From Nitrospirota bacterium (GTDB lineage: Bacteria; Nitrospirota; Thermodesulfovibrionia; Thermodesulfovibrionales; Dissulfurispiraceae): a stretch of 64,000 nucleotides of DNA. The notes under the pieces were generated by a model. It saw nothing but the letters and a program-made list of their open reading frames with translations, searched no databases and had not been told where the DNA came from. This document shows positions 19,684 through 28,322 of this stretch, in pieces. The first letter of the stretch is position 1, and every line of letters begins with the position of its first letter. The position numbers and the translations under genes are program-made. The stretch covers positions 1 to 64,000 of the forward strand of contig JAJYXI010000062.1 of NCBI GenBank assembly GCA_021791055.1, read 5' to 3'.

Positions 19684-20795
19684 AGAGGTTTTTAATTTTT
19701 TTGGCGGCAGTTTTTTCTCTGGCAATACTATTTGCAGGCTGTAAAAAGAAAGAGGATGTTATAAAGATAGGCATTGCAGGACCAATGACAGGCGCTCAGG
19801 CAAAGATGGGAACAGACTTCAGAAACGGCGTCACCATTGCCGTGGAAGAATGGAACAGCAAGGGCGGTATCCTGGGCAAAAAAATTGAGATGGTAATCGG
19901 CGATGACCAGGCTGACCCAAAACAGGCTGTTGCAGTGGCAAACAAGCTGATTAATGACGGCGCTGTCGGCATAATAGGCCATTTTAATTCGAGTTGTTCG
20001 ATTCCTGCATCAGATGTCTATAATCGTTCAGGCATACCAATGATATCGCCCGGCTCCACAAACCCCCAGATTACCGAGAGGGGATACAGGGGCGTATTCA
20101 GGGTTTGCGGAAGGGATGACCAGCAGGGCAAGGTGGCTGCTGATTTTGTGAAGACCAAGCTCAAGATTAAAAAGGTGGCAATAATCCATGACAAGACCAC
20201 ATACGGACAGGGGCTTGCCGATGAGTTTAAGAAGAATCTCGGCGGCGATGTGGAGGTCGTTTATTATGGCGGCATAACGCAGGGCGACAAGGACTTCAAG
20301 ACAGTCCTTACATCGATAAAAGATAAGAAGCCCGAGATGATATATTTTGGAGGCATCTATCCGGAGACAGGACTTCTTGTAAAACAGGCACGGGAGATAA
20401 ATGTCGCAGTTCCTTTTATGAGCGGCGACGGCAGTATAGACCCGAAGTTTGTTGAGATTACAGGAGATAAGGCTGCTGAGGGGACATATCTTACCTTCAG
20501 TCCAGACCCAAAGAATATCCCTGCTGCAAAGGGCTTTATAGAGAAGTATAATGCTAAGTTCGGCGAATTAGGGCCGTATTCTGTATATGCCTATGATGCG
20601 ATAAATATACTGCTCACTGCCATAAAGGAGGCAGGGATAACGGATGGAAAGGCTGTTATTGAGAAACTGCATTCGATGGAGTTTTCAGGAGCCCTTGGAA
20701 AGATAAAGTTTACCGATAAAGGAGATGTGACAGGCTCTCCGTATGTTATCTGGATTACAAAAAACGGCAAATTCGAGGAGTACTGGAAGCCGTAA
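19680..20795 (+). CDS. Branched-chain amino acid-type ABC transporter substrate-binding lipoprotein
   Basis: LFAGCKKKEDVIKIGIAGPMTGAQAKMGTDFRNG lipobox plus Peripla_BP_6. Confidence 0.93.
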   Translation: MKRFLIFLAAVFSLAILFAGCKKKEDVIKIGIAGPMTGAQAKMGTDFRNGVTIAVEEWNSKGGILGKKIEMVIGDDQADPKQAVAVANKLINDGAVGIIGHFNSSCSIPASDVYNRSGIPMISPGSTNPQITERGYRGVFRVCGRDDQQGKVAADFVKTKLKIKKVAIIHDKTTYGQGLADEFKKNLGGDVEVVYYGGITQGDKDFKTVLTSIKDKKPEMIYFGGIYPETGLLVKQAREINVAVPFMSGDGSIDPKFVEITGDKAAEGTYLTFSPDPKNIPAAKGFIEKYNAKFGELGPYSVYAYDAINILLTAIKEAGITDGKAVIEKLHSMEFSGALGKIKFTDKGDVTGSPYVIWITKNGKFEEYWKP

Positions 20796-20861
20796 ATTTG
20801 ACTTTGTATTCACCGAAAAATTATAATTTCTATTCGATAATTTTTCATGGAGGTTTTAAAA

Positions 20862-21002
20862 ATGGGCACATATACGACATATAATCCGCATAAAGGCAGA
20901 AGGAAGAAGACCCACGGCTTCCTTACCCGCATGAGCACAAACGGCGGCAGGAAGATCTTGAAAAACAGAAGGGCAAAGGGAAGAAAGCGTATGGCTGGAT
21001 AA
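20862..21002 (+). CDS. rpmH: 50S ribosomal protein L34
   Basis: [46 protein letters not shown]; missing from the supplied ORF list because it is short. Confidence 0.95.
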   Translation: MGTYTTYNPHKGRRKKTHGFLTRMSTNGGRKILKNRRAKGRKRMAG

Positions 21003-21040
21003 GTAAAAAGTAGAAAGTGAGAAGTAGGGAAGTAAAAATT
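21002..21040 (+). repeat. Degenerate short tandem repeat (AGTAAAAAGTAGAAAGTGAGAAGTAGGGAAGTA)
   Basis: Repeating AAGTARA-type units between rpmH and yidD. Confidence 0.65.
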
Positions 21041-21256
21041 AAGGAATTGAAAACTCTAATAATTGCCTTTATAAGACTGTATAGATACATTATTTCTCCT
21101 GTTCTCCCTAACAGTTGCAGGTTTGCACCAACTTGTTCTGAATATTCAATGGAGGCAGTAGATAAGTACGGGGCATTAAAGGGAAGCTATCTTTCATTGA
21201 GAAGGATATTGAAGTGCCATCCGTTCCATCCCGGCGGATATGACCCTGTAGAGTGA
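21017..21256 (+). CDS. yidD: Membrane protein insertion efficiency factor YidD
   Basis: [58 protein letters not shown]; true start may be internal TTG. Confidence 0.94.
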   Translation: MRSREVKIKELKTLIIAFIRLYRYIISPVLPNSCRFAPTCSEYSMEAVDKYGALKGSYLSLRRILKCHPFHPGGYDPVE

Positions 21257-21304
21257 AAAATGCAAAAACCAAAAATCAGAATTCAAAATTAAGGAACATC
21301 TATC

Positions 21305-22828
21305 ATGGATAAAAAAATGCTGTTGGCCATAATCCTCTCTATCGCGATACTGATAACCTATCAGTATTTTTTTGTGAAGCCTGTGCCGCAGGAAAAGGCT
21401 ATTCAAGAGACTGTCAGAGAAGAAAGCAAAGGCACACAACCAATTCCAAAGGCAGCTTTAACTCCGATGCCTAAGACAGAAATATCAGTAGCCGAAAAAG
21501 AGGTAAGGGTAGAGAGCGACCTTTATACTGCTGTTTTTACATCAAAGGGCGGAACAATAAAGAGCATAGAGCTCAAGAAATATAAGGATAAAAACAACAG
21601 ACCAATTATATTAAAGGGCGATGATGTGCTTCCTCCTTTATCCATAGGTGCTGATGATGGATTTCAGTTTTCGAAGGTTAATTTTTCTGTTCAGGACAAA
21701 GATGTAAAACTTGGCCCTTCTTTGAATACAGCAGCGCTGACTTTTGAATATTCTTCCAAAGAGCATTCCATCCGCAGGACCTACACATTCAAAAATAATG
21801 ACTATGGAATTGACTTGAAAGATGAAGTGAGCGGATTGAGTTCCTACTGGTTAGCGCTCGGAAAGGATTTCGGAATTTATGATAAAGACAGTTCTGTCCA
21901 TTTCGGCCCTGTTATCCTGAAGGATGCTGAGAGGATGGAATTCGTGGCTAAAAAACTTACAGAGCCAAAGAGCTTTAAAGAGGGAATAAAGTGGGTTGCA
22001 CAGGAGGACAAATATTTCTTCTCGTCCATTGTCCCTAAAGGGCAGATAGAAGAGGCAAAGGCATGGAACAAAAATGGCGATGCATTAACAGCCATCAAGC
22101 TTTCAGGCGGTGTCAATAATTATTTTCTATATGCAGGGCCAAAGGAATATGATGCCCTTAAGAAATACGGCTCCGGCCTTGAGCACATAGTTGATTTCGG
22201 CTTCTTCTCTATACTGGCAAGGCCTTTGTTCTGGATACTTAAGGTATTTTATAACATATCCCACAACTACGGTATTGCAATTATAATACTCACCATACTC
22301 GTCAGGATTCCATTTATACCTCTAATCAATAAGGGACAGAAGTCCATGAAGAAACTTCAGGATATTCAGCCAAAGATGGCCGAGGTAAAGGAAAAATATA
22401 AGAATGACCCTCAGAGGATGCAGAGGGAGACAATGGAGCTGTACAAGAAACACAAGGTAAACCCTGTTGGCGGTTGTCTTCCGATGCTCCTTCAGATACC
22501 TGTCTTTTTTGCGCTTTACAAAGTCCTTTTGATAGCCATAGAGCTGAGAGGTGCGCCTTTTATGTTGTGGATACATGACCTGTCAGCAAAAGACCCGTAT
22601 TATATATTGCCCATAATTATGGGAGCGACAATGGTAATACAGCAGAAGATGACGCCTTCGACAATGGAGCCAACACAGCAGAAGATTATGATGATAATGC
22701 CTGTGGTCTTTACCTTTATGTTCCTGACCTTCCCGTCAGGTCTTGTCCTCTACTGGCTTGTGAACAATGTCCTGAGCATCGGCCAGCAGTTTTACATGAA
22801 TAAGAAGTTAGCAAAACAGCCTGCGTAA
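21305..22828 (+). CDS. yidC: Membrane protein insertase YidC
   Basis: YidC periplasmic domain and C-terminal insertase domain (NPVGGCLPMLLQIPVFFALYKVL). Confidence 0.97.
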   Translation: MDKKMLLAIILSIAILITYQYFFVKPVPQEKAIQETVREESKGTQPIPKAALTPMPKTEISVAEKEVRVESDLYTAVFTSKGGTIKSIELKKYKDKNNRPIILKGDDVLPPLSIGADDGFQFSKVNFSVQDKDVKLGPSLNTAALTFEYSSKEHSIRRTYTFKNNDYGIDLKDEVSGLSSYWLALGKDFGIYDKDSSVHFGPVILKDAERMEFVAKKLTEPKSFKEGIKWVAQEDKYFFSSIVPKGQIEEAKAWNKNGDALTAIKLSGGVNNYFLYAGPKEYDALKKYGSGLEHIVDFGFFSILARPLFWILKVFYNISHNYGIAIIILTILVRIPFIPLINKGQKSMKKLQDIQPKMAEVKEKYKNDPQRMQRETMELYKKHKVNPVGGCLPMLLQIPVFFALYKVLLIAIELRGAPFMLWIHDLSAKDPYYILPIIMGATMVIQQKMTPSTMEPTQQKIMMIMPVVFTFMFLTFPSGLVLYWLVNNVLSIGQQFYMNKKLAKQPA

Positions 22829-23004
22829 CGTTCTTGTTATCTGGCGCTGCTGGAACACCTATCCAATTCAAGAAGCAAGACCTGACCCTTTTGTCTTAAA
22901 ATTGAAAAGGGGTTTTTAGACAAGCTCCACATCCCTATGATTACGGATCATGGTCCATTGTCAAATTTTTCTGAAAATTCAACCATTTGTTATAATAAAT
23001 AATT

Positions 23005-24393
23005 ATGAACTCTCTTGATGACACGATAGTTGCCATATCAACCCCTATCGGTGAAGGGGGCATAGGGATTGTGCGCCTGAGCGGCAGGGATGCAATTACA
23101 ATTGCCGATAAAATATTTTTCTCTCCAAAAGGCAAGAAACTTAAAGATGCAAGATCCCACACTGTTGTTTACGGCTTTATCATTGACTCTTCCAAAAAAG
23201 AAAGAATTGATGAAGTCCTTGTCACTGTTATGCAAGCTCCCGGGACATATACAAGAGAGGATGTGGTTGAGATTAACTGCCACGGCGGGATGTTTCCCTT
23301 GCGTGCAACTCTTCAACTGCTTTTAAAAGAAGGCGCAAGGCTTGCAGAGCCTGGCGAGTTCACAAAAAGGGCATTTCTGAACGGCAGGATAGACCTGTCT
23401 CAGGCAGAGGCTGTTATCGATGTGATAAGGGCAAAGACAGAGCAGGCAGAAAGGCTTGCTTTAAATCAGCTTGAGGGAAGGCTTTCTGCAAGGATAACGG
23501 ATATAAGGGATAGAGTCACAGAGCTCTGCACATATATAGAGGCGTATATAGATTTTCCTGAGGATGAGATTGAAGTGATTGAAAAAGGCGGGATGATTAA
23601 TTCCATGCAATCCGTTGAGCAGGAACTCCTGAATCTCTCAAAGGGATACGATGAGGGGAGGTTTTTTAGGGAAGGCGTTTCTACTGCAATCGTTGGCAAG
23701 CCAAATGTCGGGAAGTCATCACTTTTAAATGCCCTGCTCCAAAAGGACAGGGCAATAGTCACTGAGATCCCCGGAACAACGAGAGACATAATAGAGGATT
23801 ACCTGAACATCAATGGACTGCCCTTGAGAATTATGGATACTGCAGGCATAAGGGAAACGCACGACCTTGCAGAGATTGAGGGTGTAAAGAGAAGCCTCAG
23901 GGCAATCGAGGGATCTGACATTGTCATAGCTGTTTTCGATGCAGGCAGATCTTTTGATGAAGCTGATACAGAGGTGATCGAAAAGGTAAAAGATAAAAGG
24001 GCAGTGATTGTAATTAATAAATCCGATGTAGAGAGTCCAGCCTTTAGCCTTCAACCTTCAGCCTTTGGCCTTCAGCCTGTTGTGAAGGTATCTGCACTAA
24101 AGAACGAGGGCATTGATGATTTAAAGGATGCAATCTATTCCATTTGCATATCATATGGTGGCGCTTCAGGCGTAGAAGATGTTCTTATAACAAACATCAG
24201 GCACAAGCAATCCATAGACATGGCATTGAAATCCCTTAAAGAGGCAGAGGATGCCTTGCAAAGAAACGAGCCACTTGAGGTTATTGCACTTTTTCTTCGT
24301 GAGTCCCTCGACAGCCTCGGAGAGATCATCGGCGCAGTTACCACCGATGACATCCTGAATCGGATATTCAGCGAGTTCTGTATAGGGAAATAA
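23005..24393 (+). CDS. mnmE: tRNA modification GTPase MnmE
   Basis: DTIVAISTPIGEGGIGIVRLSG; GKPNVGKSSLLNALL; C-terminal FCIGK. Confidence 0.98.
   Translation: MNSLDDTIVAISTPIGEGGIGIVRLSGRDAITIADKIFFSPKGKKLKDARSHTVVYGFIIDSSKKERIDEVLVTVMQAPGTYTREDVVEINCHGGMFPLRATLQLLLKEGARLAEPGEFTKRAFLNGRIDLSQAEAVIDVIRAKTEQAERLALNQLEGRLSARITDIRDRVTELCTYIEAYIDFPEDEIEVIEKGGMINSMQSVEQELLNLSKGYDEGRFFREGVSTAIVGKPNVGKSSLLNALLQKDRAIVTEIPGTTRDIIEDYLNINGLPLRIMDTAGIRETHDLAEIEGVKRSLRAIEGSDIVIAVFDAGRSFDEADTEVIEKVKDKRAVIVINKSDVESPAFSLQPSAFGLQPVVKVSALKNEGIDDLKDAIYSICISYGGASGVEDVLITNIRHKQSIDMALKSLKEAEDALQRNEPLEVIALFLRESLDSLGEIIGAVTTDDILNRIFSEFCIGK
24040..24078 (+). repeat. Intragenic heptamer repeat in mnmE (GCCTTYR)n
   Basis: GCCTTTA GCCTTCA ACCTTCA GCCTTTG GCCTTCA GCCT. 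Confidence 0.85.
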
Positions 24394-24409
24394 GCTAATA
24401 CTTAACATT

Positions 24410-24480
24410 GCGGCGCGGCTGGATTGAAACAAAATTTCCGGGTTCTCAGTAGGGGGGCAGGTAACGCCCTGCCCCCCTCA
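24410..24480. repeat. Partial copy of intergenic inverted-repeat element, family 2
   Basis: Shares GGCTGGATT...GGGTTCTCAGT(A)GGGGGCAGGTAACGCCCTGCCCCC with the reverse complement of 34379-34545. Confidence 0.8.
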
Positions 24481-24500
24481 TTTGCATTTAAATCGACTCC

Positions 24501-25361
24501 TTACTTCTGCACTGGTGCAGGTGCCAAGTTTATCTTTGCGAGCGCATCCTTATTTATCTCTATCTTGTGCTTTTTCTTAAGACTTTCTATGAACTTGTCA
24601 AAGCCTTCTCTCTGTTTTTCAGCAGTCAGCCTCTGACCGATAAGCCCTTTTACTTTATCAAAGTCTAAAATGGCGCCCTTTGCATCCGTAACTTTGATTA
24701 TATGTATGCCGTCTTTGAGTCTTATCGGCATGCTTATTTCGCCTTTTTTCAGTCTGAAGGCAACATCTTCCAGTTCAGGCTTCATCTCACCTCTTTTGAA
24801 ATTGCCGAGGTCTCCGCCTGACTTTGCAGATGTCTTATCGAGGGATACCTCAGAAGCAATCTTTGCAAAGTCCTCACCCTTTTTGAGTCTTTCATATACC
24901 TTTCTTGCATCATCTTCTGTCTTTACAACTATATGGCTCAATCTAACCTGGTTGTTCACCACGAAGTCATCTTTGTGCTTGTCATAATAATCTTTTACAT
25001 CTTTATCTGTAACCTTTGCTGCCTTTTCTATCTCTTTTTCTAAAATCTGATTGATCAATGTAATCTTCTTGAATTCTTCAACTTTTTTCTGAAACTCCTT
25101 GTTTTTATCAAGGCCCTTGTTTTTTGCCTCAAGATAAAGCAGTTCCTTCTTTACCAGTTCATCCACAAACCTTGCTGTTCCTTCCGGTCCCTGAAAAAAG
25201 TCTTTTGCCATACCAGGGAGCGTATTCATTTCTGCCTGCACATCCTCCTGAGTGAGTACAGTGCCGTCTATTTTTGCCACATAGCCGCCCTTTTGTCCGC
25301 CCTCCTTTGCGCACGAGGTTATGAAAACAAGGGCAATAAGCACCAATAAAAATCTTCTCAT
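24501..25361 (-). CDS. Peptidylprolyl isomerase (parvulin, SurA/PrsA-like lipoprotein)
   Basis: Lipobox FITSCAKEG; VRLSHIVVKTEDDARKVYERLKKGEDFAKIASEVS. Confidence 0.92.
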   Translation of the reverse strand: MRRFLLVLIALVFITSCAKEGGQKGGYVAKIDGTVLTQEDVQAEMNTLPGMAKDFFQGPEGTARFVDELVKKELLYLEAKNKGLDKNKEFQKKVEEFKKITLINQILEKEIEKAAKVTDKDVKDYYDKHKDDFVVNNQVRLSHIVVKTEDDARKVYERLKKGEDFAKIASEVSLDKTSAKSGGDLGNFKRGEMKPELEDVAFRLKKGEISMPIRLKDGIHIIKVTDAKGAILDFDKVKGLIGQRLTAEKQREGFDKFIESLKKKHKIEINKDALAKINLAPAPVQK

Positions 25362-25443
25362 TCCGACTCTCCTTTTTTAATTTTTAAGTTTTATGAATGT
25401 AACATATTTGAAAAACAAAAGTAAAAAACTATATCCTAAGATT

Positions 25444-26580
25444 ATGAAAAAGGTAATAGTAGGCATGAGCGGAGGCGTGGATTCATCTGTTACGGCTCAT
25501 CTCTTGAAAGAGCAGGGCTATGAAGTCGAGGGTGTGAGCTTTATCCTTTATGAGGCAAGACTGAAAAATACATTTACAGGATGCTGCTCCATCGAGGCCA
25601 TAAATGATGCAAGAAGGACTGCTGAGCATATGGGTGTGAGGCATACTGCGGTGGATTTGAGAGATGAGTTCATGGAGAGGGTTATAGAGCCCTTTATTGA
25701 AGCGTATTCAAGAGGAATCACTCCGAATCCATGCATCCTCTGTAACAAATACATAAAATTCCCATATCTTTTAAAAATTGCCGATGAAAAGGGCGCTGAT
25801 TTTATTGCAACCGGACATTATGCGAGGGTAGAGACAAGTCAGGAGTCAGAAGTCAGGAGTCAGAAGTTTTTTTTGAAAAAAGGCATTGACCCTAAAAAGG
25901 ACCAGTCATATGTGCTTTATGTTTTAAGGCAGGAGGAATTAAATCGCCTTAAACTGCCACTTGGAGATAAAACAAAAGATGAGGTAAGGGAGATTGCGAG
26001 AGGGCTGAATCTCCCTGCTGCAAAGAGGCCTGAGAGTCAGGAGATATGCTTTATAGAGGACAGGAATTATTTCAAGTTTTTAGAGAATATCACAGAATCT
26101 AAAGAAGGCCCAATCATTGATATAGAGACAGGCAAGGTTCTTGGCAGCCACAAAGGAATACACTTATATACCATCGGACAGAGAAAGAGGCTTGGCATCG
26201 CAACAGGGAGGCCTTTGTTTGTAGCGAAAATGGACCCTGCAAAGAATGTCATTTATGTTGGACCGAGGGAAGCGGCAATGATGAGGGAATTCGAGGTGGA
26301 GGATATTAATTGGCTTAGCCCGCAAGAGGGACTATGTCCCCCTTGCGAAATCTCCCTAACAGAAAAGGGGGCTCGTGGGGGAAACAAAGTTTTCCCCACG
26401 CATTTCAGGGCTACTGTCAAAGTAAGGTCGATCATGAAGGATGAGCCGGCAACTATTATTGTTCATAGCGGAAATAAAGTCAGAGTTGTTTATGACGAAT
26501 CCCAGTGGGCGCCGGCACCCGGCCAGAGTGCGGTTTTTTATGACGGAGAGATGGTTGTGGGCGGAGGGGTTATATGCTGA
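25444..26580 (+). CDS. mnmA: tRNA-specific 2-thiouridylase MnmA
   Basis: KVIVGMSGGVDSSVTAHLLKEQGYEVEGV; NPCILCNKYIKF; GQRKRLGIA. Confidence 0.97.
   Translation: MKKVIVGMSGGVDSSVTAHLLKEQGYEVEGVSFILYEARLKNTFTGCCSIEAINDARRTAEHMGVRHTAVDLRDEFMERVIEPFIEAYSRGITPNPCILCNKYIKFPYLLKIADEKGADFIATGHYARVETSQESEVRSQKFFLKKGIDPKKDQSYVLYVLRQEELNRLKLPLGDKTKDEVREIARGLNLPAAKRPESQEICFIEDRNYFKFLENITESKEGPIIDIETGKVLGSHKGIHLYTIGQRKRLGIATGRPLFVAKMDPAKNVIYVGPREAAMMREFEVEDINWLSPQEGLCPPCEISLTEKGARGGNKVFPTHFRATVKVRSIMKDEPATIIVHSGNKVRVVYDESQWAPAPGQSAVFYDGEMVVGGGVIC
25836..25867 (+). repeat. Intragenic heptamer repeat in mnmA (RAGTCAG)n
   Basis: AAGTCAG GAGTCAG AAGTCAG GAGTCAG AAGT, translated [10 protein letters not shown]. 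Confidence 0.9.
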
Positions 26581-26633
26581 TATTTACTGACTATTTGTGT
26601 TATTTTAAAAGATAAAACTCTGGAGAAGGTGTA

Positions 26634-27110
26634 ATGGCTGGCCAAACAATAGGAAAAGTCGTCTCTATAAATATCAGCGAAAAAAAAGGTGTAAGGAAGA
26701 AGCCTGTTGATGAGGCGGTCATAAATGAAAATTCCGGTATTGAAGGAGATGCTCACGCCTCGTCTCAATGGCACAGGCAGGTTAGCCTGCTTGCACTCGA
26801 AAGCATTAAGAAGATGCAATCGATGGGGCTCGATGTAAAGCCAGGAGATTTTGCAGAGAATATAACCACTGAGGGCGTTGACCTCATTTCCCTTCCCATC
26901 GGCACAAGGATGAAGATCGGAAGCGATGTCGTAGGAGAGGTCAGCCAGATAGGCAAGGAATGCCATAACAGGTGCGCAATATATTATCAGGCCGGGGATT
27001 GCGTCATGCCTAAAGAGGGTATATTCATAAAGATACTCAAAGGCGGCAGAATCAGGAATGGAGATGGGATATCCATTATGATGAGGAAGTCGGCGGAAGA
27101 CTATTGTTGA
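26634..27110 (+). CDS. MOSC domain-containing protein
   Basis: GIEGDAHA..WHRQVSLLALESI; IGKECHNRCAIYY. Confidence 0.88.
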   Translation: MAGQTIGKVVSINISEKKGVRKKPVDEAVINENSGIEGDAHASSQWHRQVSLLALESIKKMQSMGLDVKPGDFAENITTEGVDLISLPIGTRMKIGSDVVGEVSQIGKECHNRCAIYYQAGDCVMPKEGIFIKILKGGRIRNGDGISIMMRKSAEDYC

Positions 27111-27117
27111 CCAGCAG

Positions 27118-27597
27118 ATGATAACCGTTGCAGTCCTTACATTGAGTGATAAAGGGTCAAAAGGAGAAAGAGAAGATAAGAGCGGGCCAACTATTGCTGG
27201 AGCTATTAAAGGATTTGGCGAGGTCAAATATTACGATATACTGCCTGACGAAAGGGATTTGATAAGGCAGAGACTCTTGGAATATGTTAATAAGGTTGAC
27301 CTTATCCTTACCACAGGCGGCACTGGGCTTTCTCCGAGGGATGTCACTCCAGAGGCGACGATGGATGTTATAGAGAGAGAGATCCCCGGCATAGCAGAGG
27401 CGATGAGGATGGAAGGTCTGAAAAAGACAAACAGGGCAATGCTTTCGAGGGCTGTTGCAGGAGTGAGGGGACAGACCCTAATAATAAACCTTCCGGGCAG
27501 TCCGACTGCTGTTAAAGAGAATTTAGAGGTAATCCTTGATGTAATACCTCATGCAATAGAAAAAATAAAAGGCAGTACGGAGGAGTGCGCAAGATGA
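27118..27597 (+). CDS. MogA/MoaB family molybdenum cofactor biosynthesis protein
   Basis: LTTGGTGLSPRDVTPEAT; NLPGSPTAVKEN. Confidence 0.95.
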   Translation: MITVAVLTLSDKGSKGEREDKSGPTIAGAIKGFGEVKYYDILPDERDLIRQRLLEYVNKVDLILTTGGTGLSPRDVTPEATMDVIEREIPGIAEAMRMEGLKKTNRAMLSRAVAGVRGQTLIINLPGSPTAVKENLEVILDVIPHAIEKIKGSTEECAR

Positions 27598-28316
27598 ATG
27601 ATGTATCTTTTACATTGGCATTTTTTGCAGGAGTATTGTCATTTCTTTCACCATGTGTTTTACCCCTTGTTCCTGCATACGTCTCATTTATAACAGGGCT
27701 CTCCATTGATGAACTTAAATCCTCTCCGCGTATAACAAAGACAATAGCCATGACTATGCCAAATACAATAGCCTTTATTATAGGGTTCTCAACCATATTT
27801 ATATCATTGGGTGCATCTTCGTCATTGTTCGGAAGCCTTCTTCTGAAATATCAGGATTATCTGAGGATTGCAGGCGGAATTCTAACCATAATATTCGGTC
27901 TGTTCATAGCAGGATTCATAAAGCTCGATTTTCTTATGAGGGAAAAGAGGTTTCATATAAGCAAAGGGCCTGCAGGCTATCTCGGAGCCTTCTTTATAGG
28001 CATGAGCTTCGCAGCAGGATGGACTCCCTGCATCGGCCCAATTCTCGGCACTATCTTAATTTATGCAAGCTCACAAGCATCTGCATTGTATGGTTTGAAA
28101 CTCCTTGCTGTATATTCCCTTGGGCTTGCCATACCATTCATACTGGCAACCCTTGCCATAAATGTATTTTTCACTTACACAAGAAAGATTCACAAATTCA
28201 TGAAGGTAATAATGGTGGTGAGCGGCCTGATTTTAATTATCTTTGGGATTATGCTTTTGACGAACAAGATGGGACAGTTGTCGGCGCTATTCCCTGACAT
28301 TGGAATTAAATTTTGA
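27585..28316 (+). CDS. ccdA: Cytochrome c biogenesis protein CcdA
   Basis: FFAGVLSFLSPCVLPLVPAYVSFITG; GWTPCIGPILGTIL. Confidence 0.95.
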   Translation: MRKMNDVSFTLAFFAGVLSFLSPCVLPLVPAYVSFITGLSIDELKSSPRITKTIAMTMPNTIAFIIGFSTIFISLGASSSLFGSLLLKYQDYLRIAGGILTIIFGLFIAGFIKLDFLMREKRFHISKGPAGYLGAFFIGMSFAAGWTPCIGPILGTILIYASSQASALYGLKLLAVYSLGLAIPFILATLAINVFFTYTRKIHKFMKVIMVVSGLILIIFGIMLLTNKMGQLSALFPDIGIKF

Positions 28317-28322
28317 GGGATT

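Noticed and set aside
26538-27227. 229-aa minus-strand ORF across the MOSC and MogA/MoaB genes
   Set aside because: Opposes two recognisable genes and spans their junction; no motif
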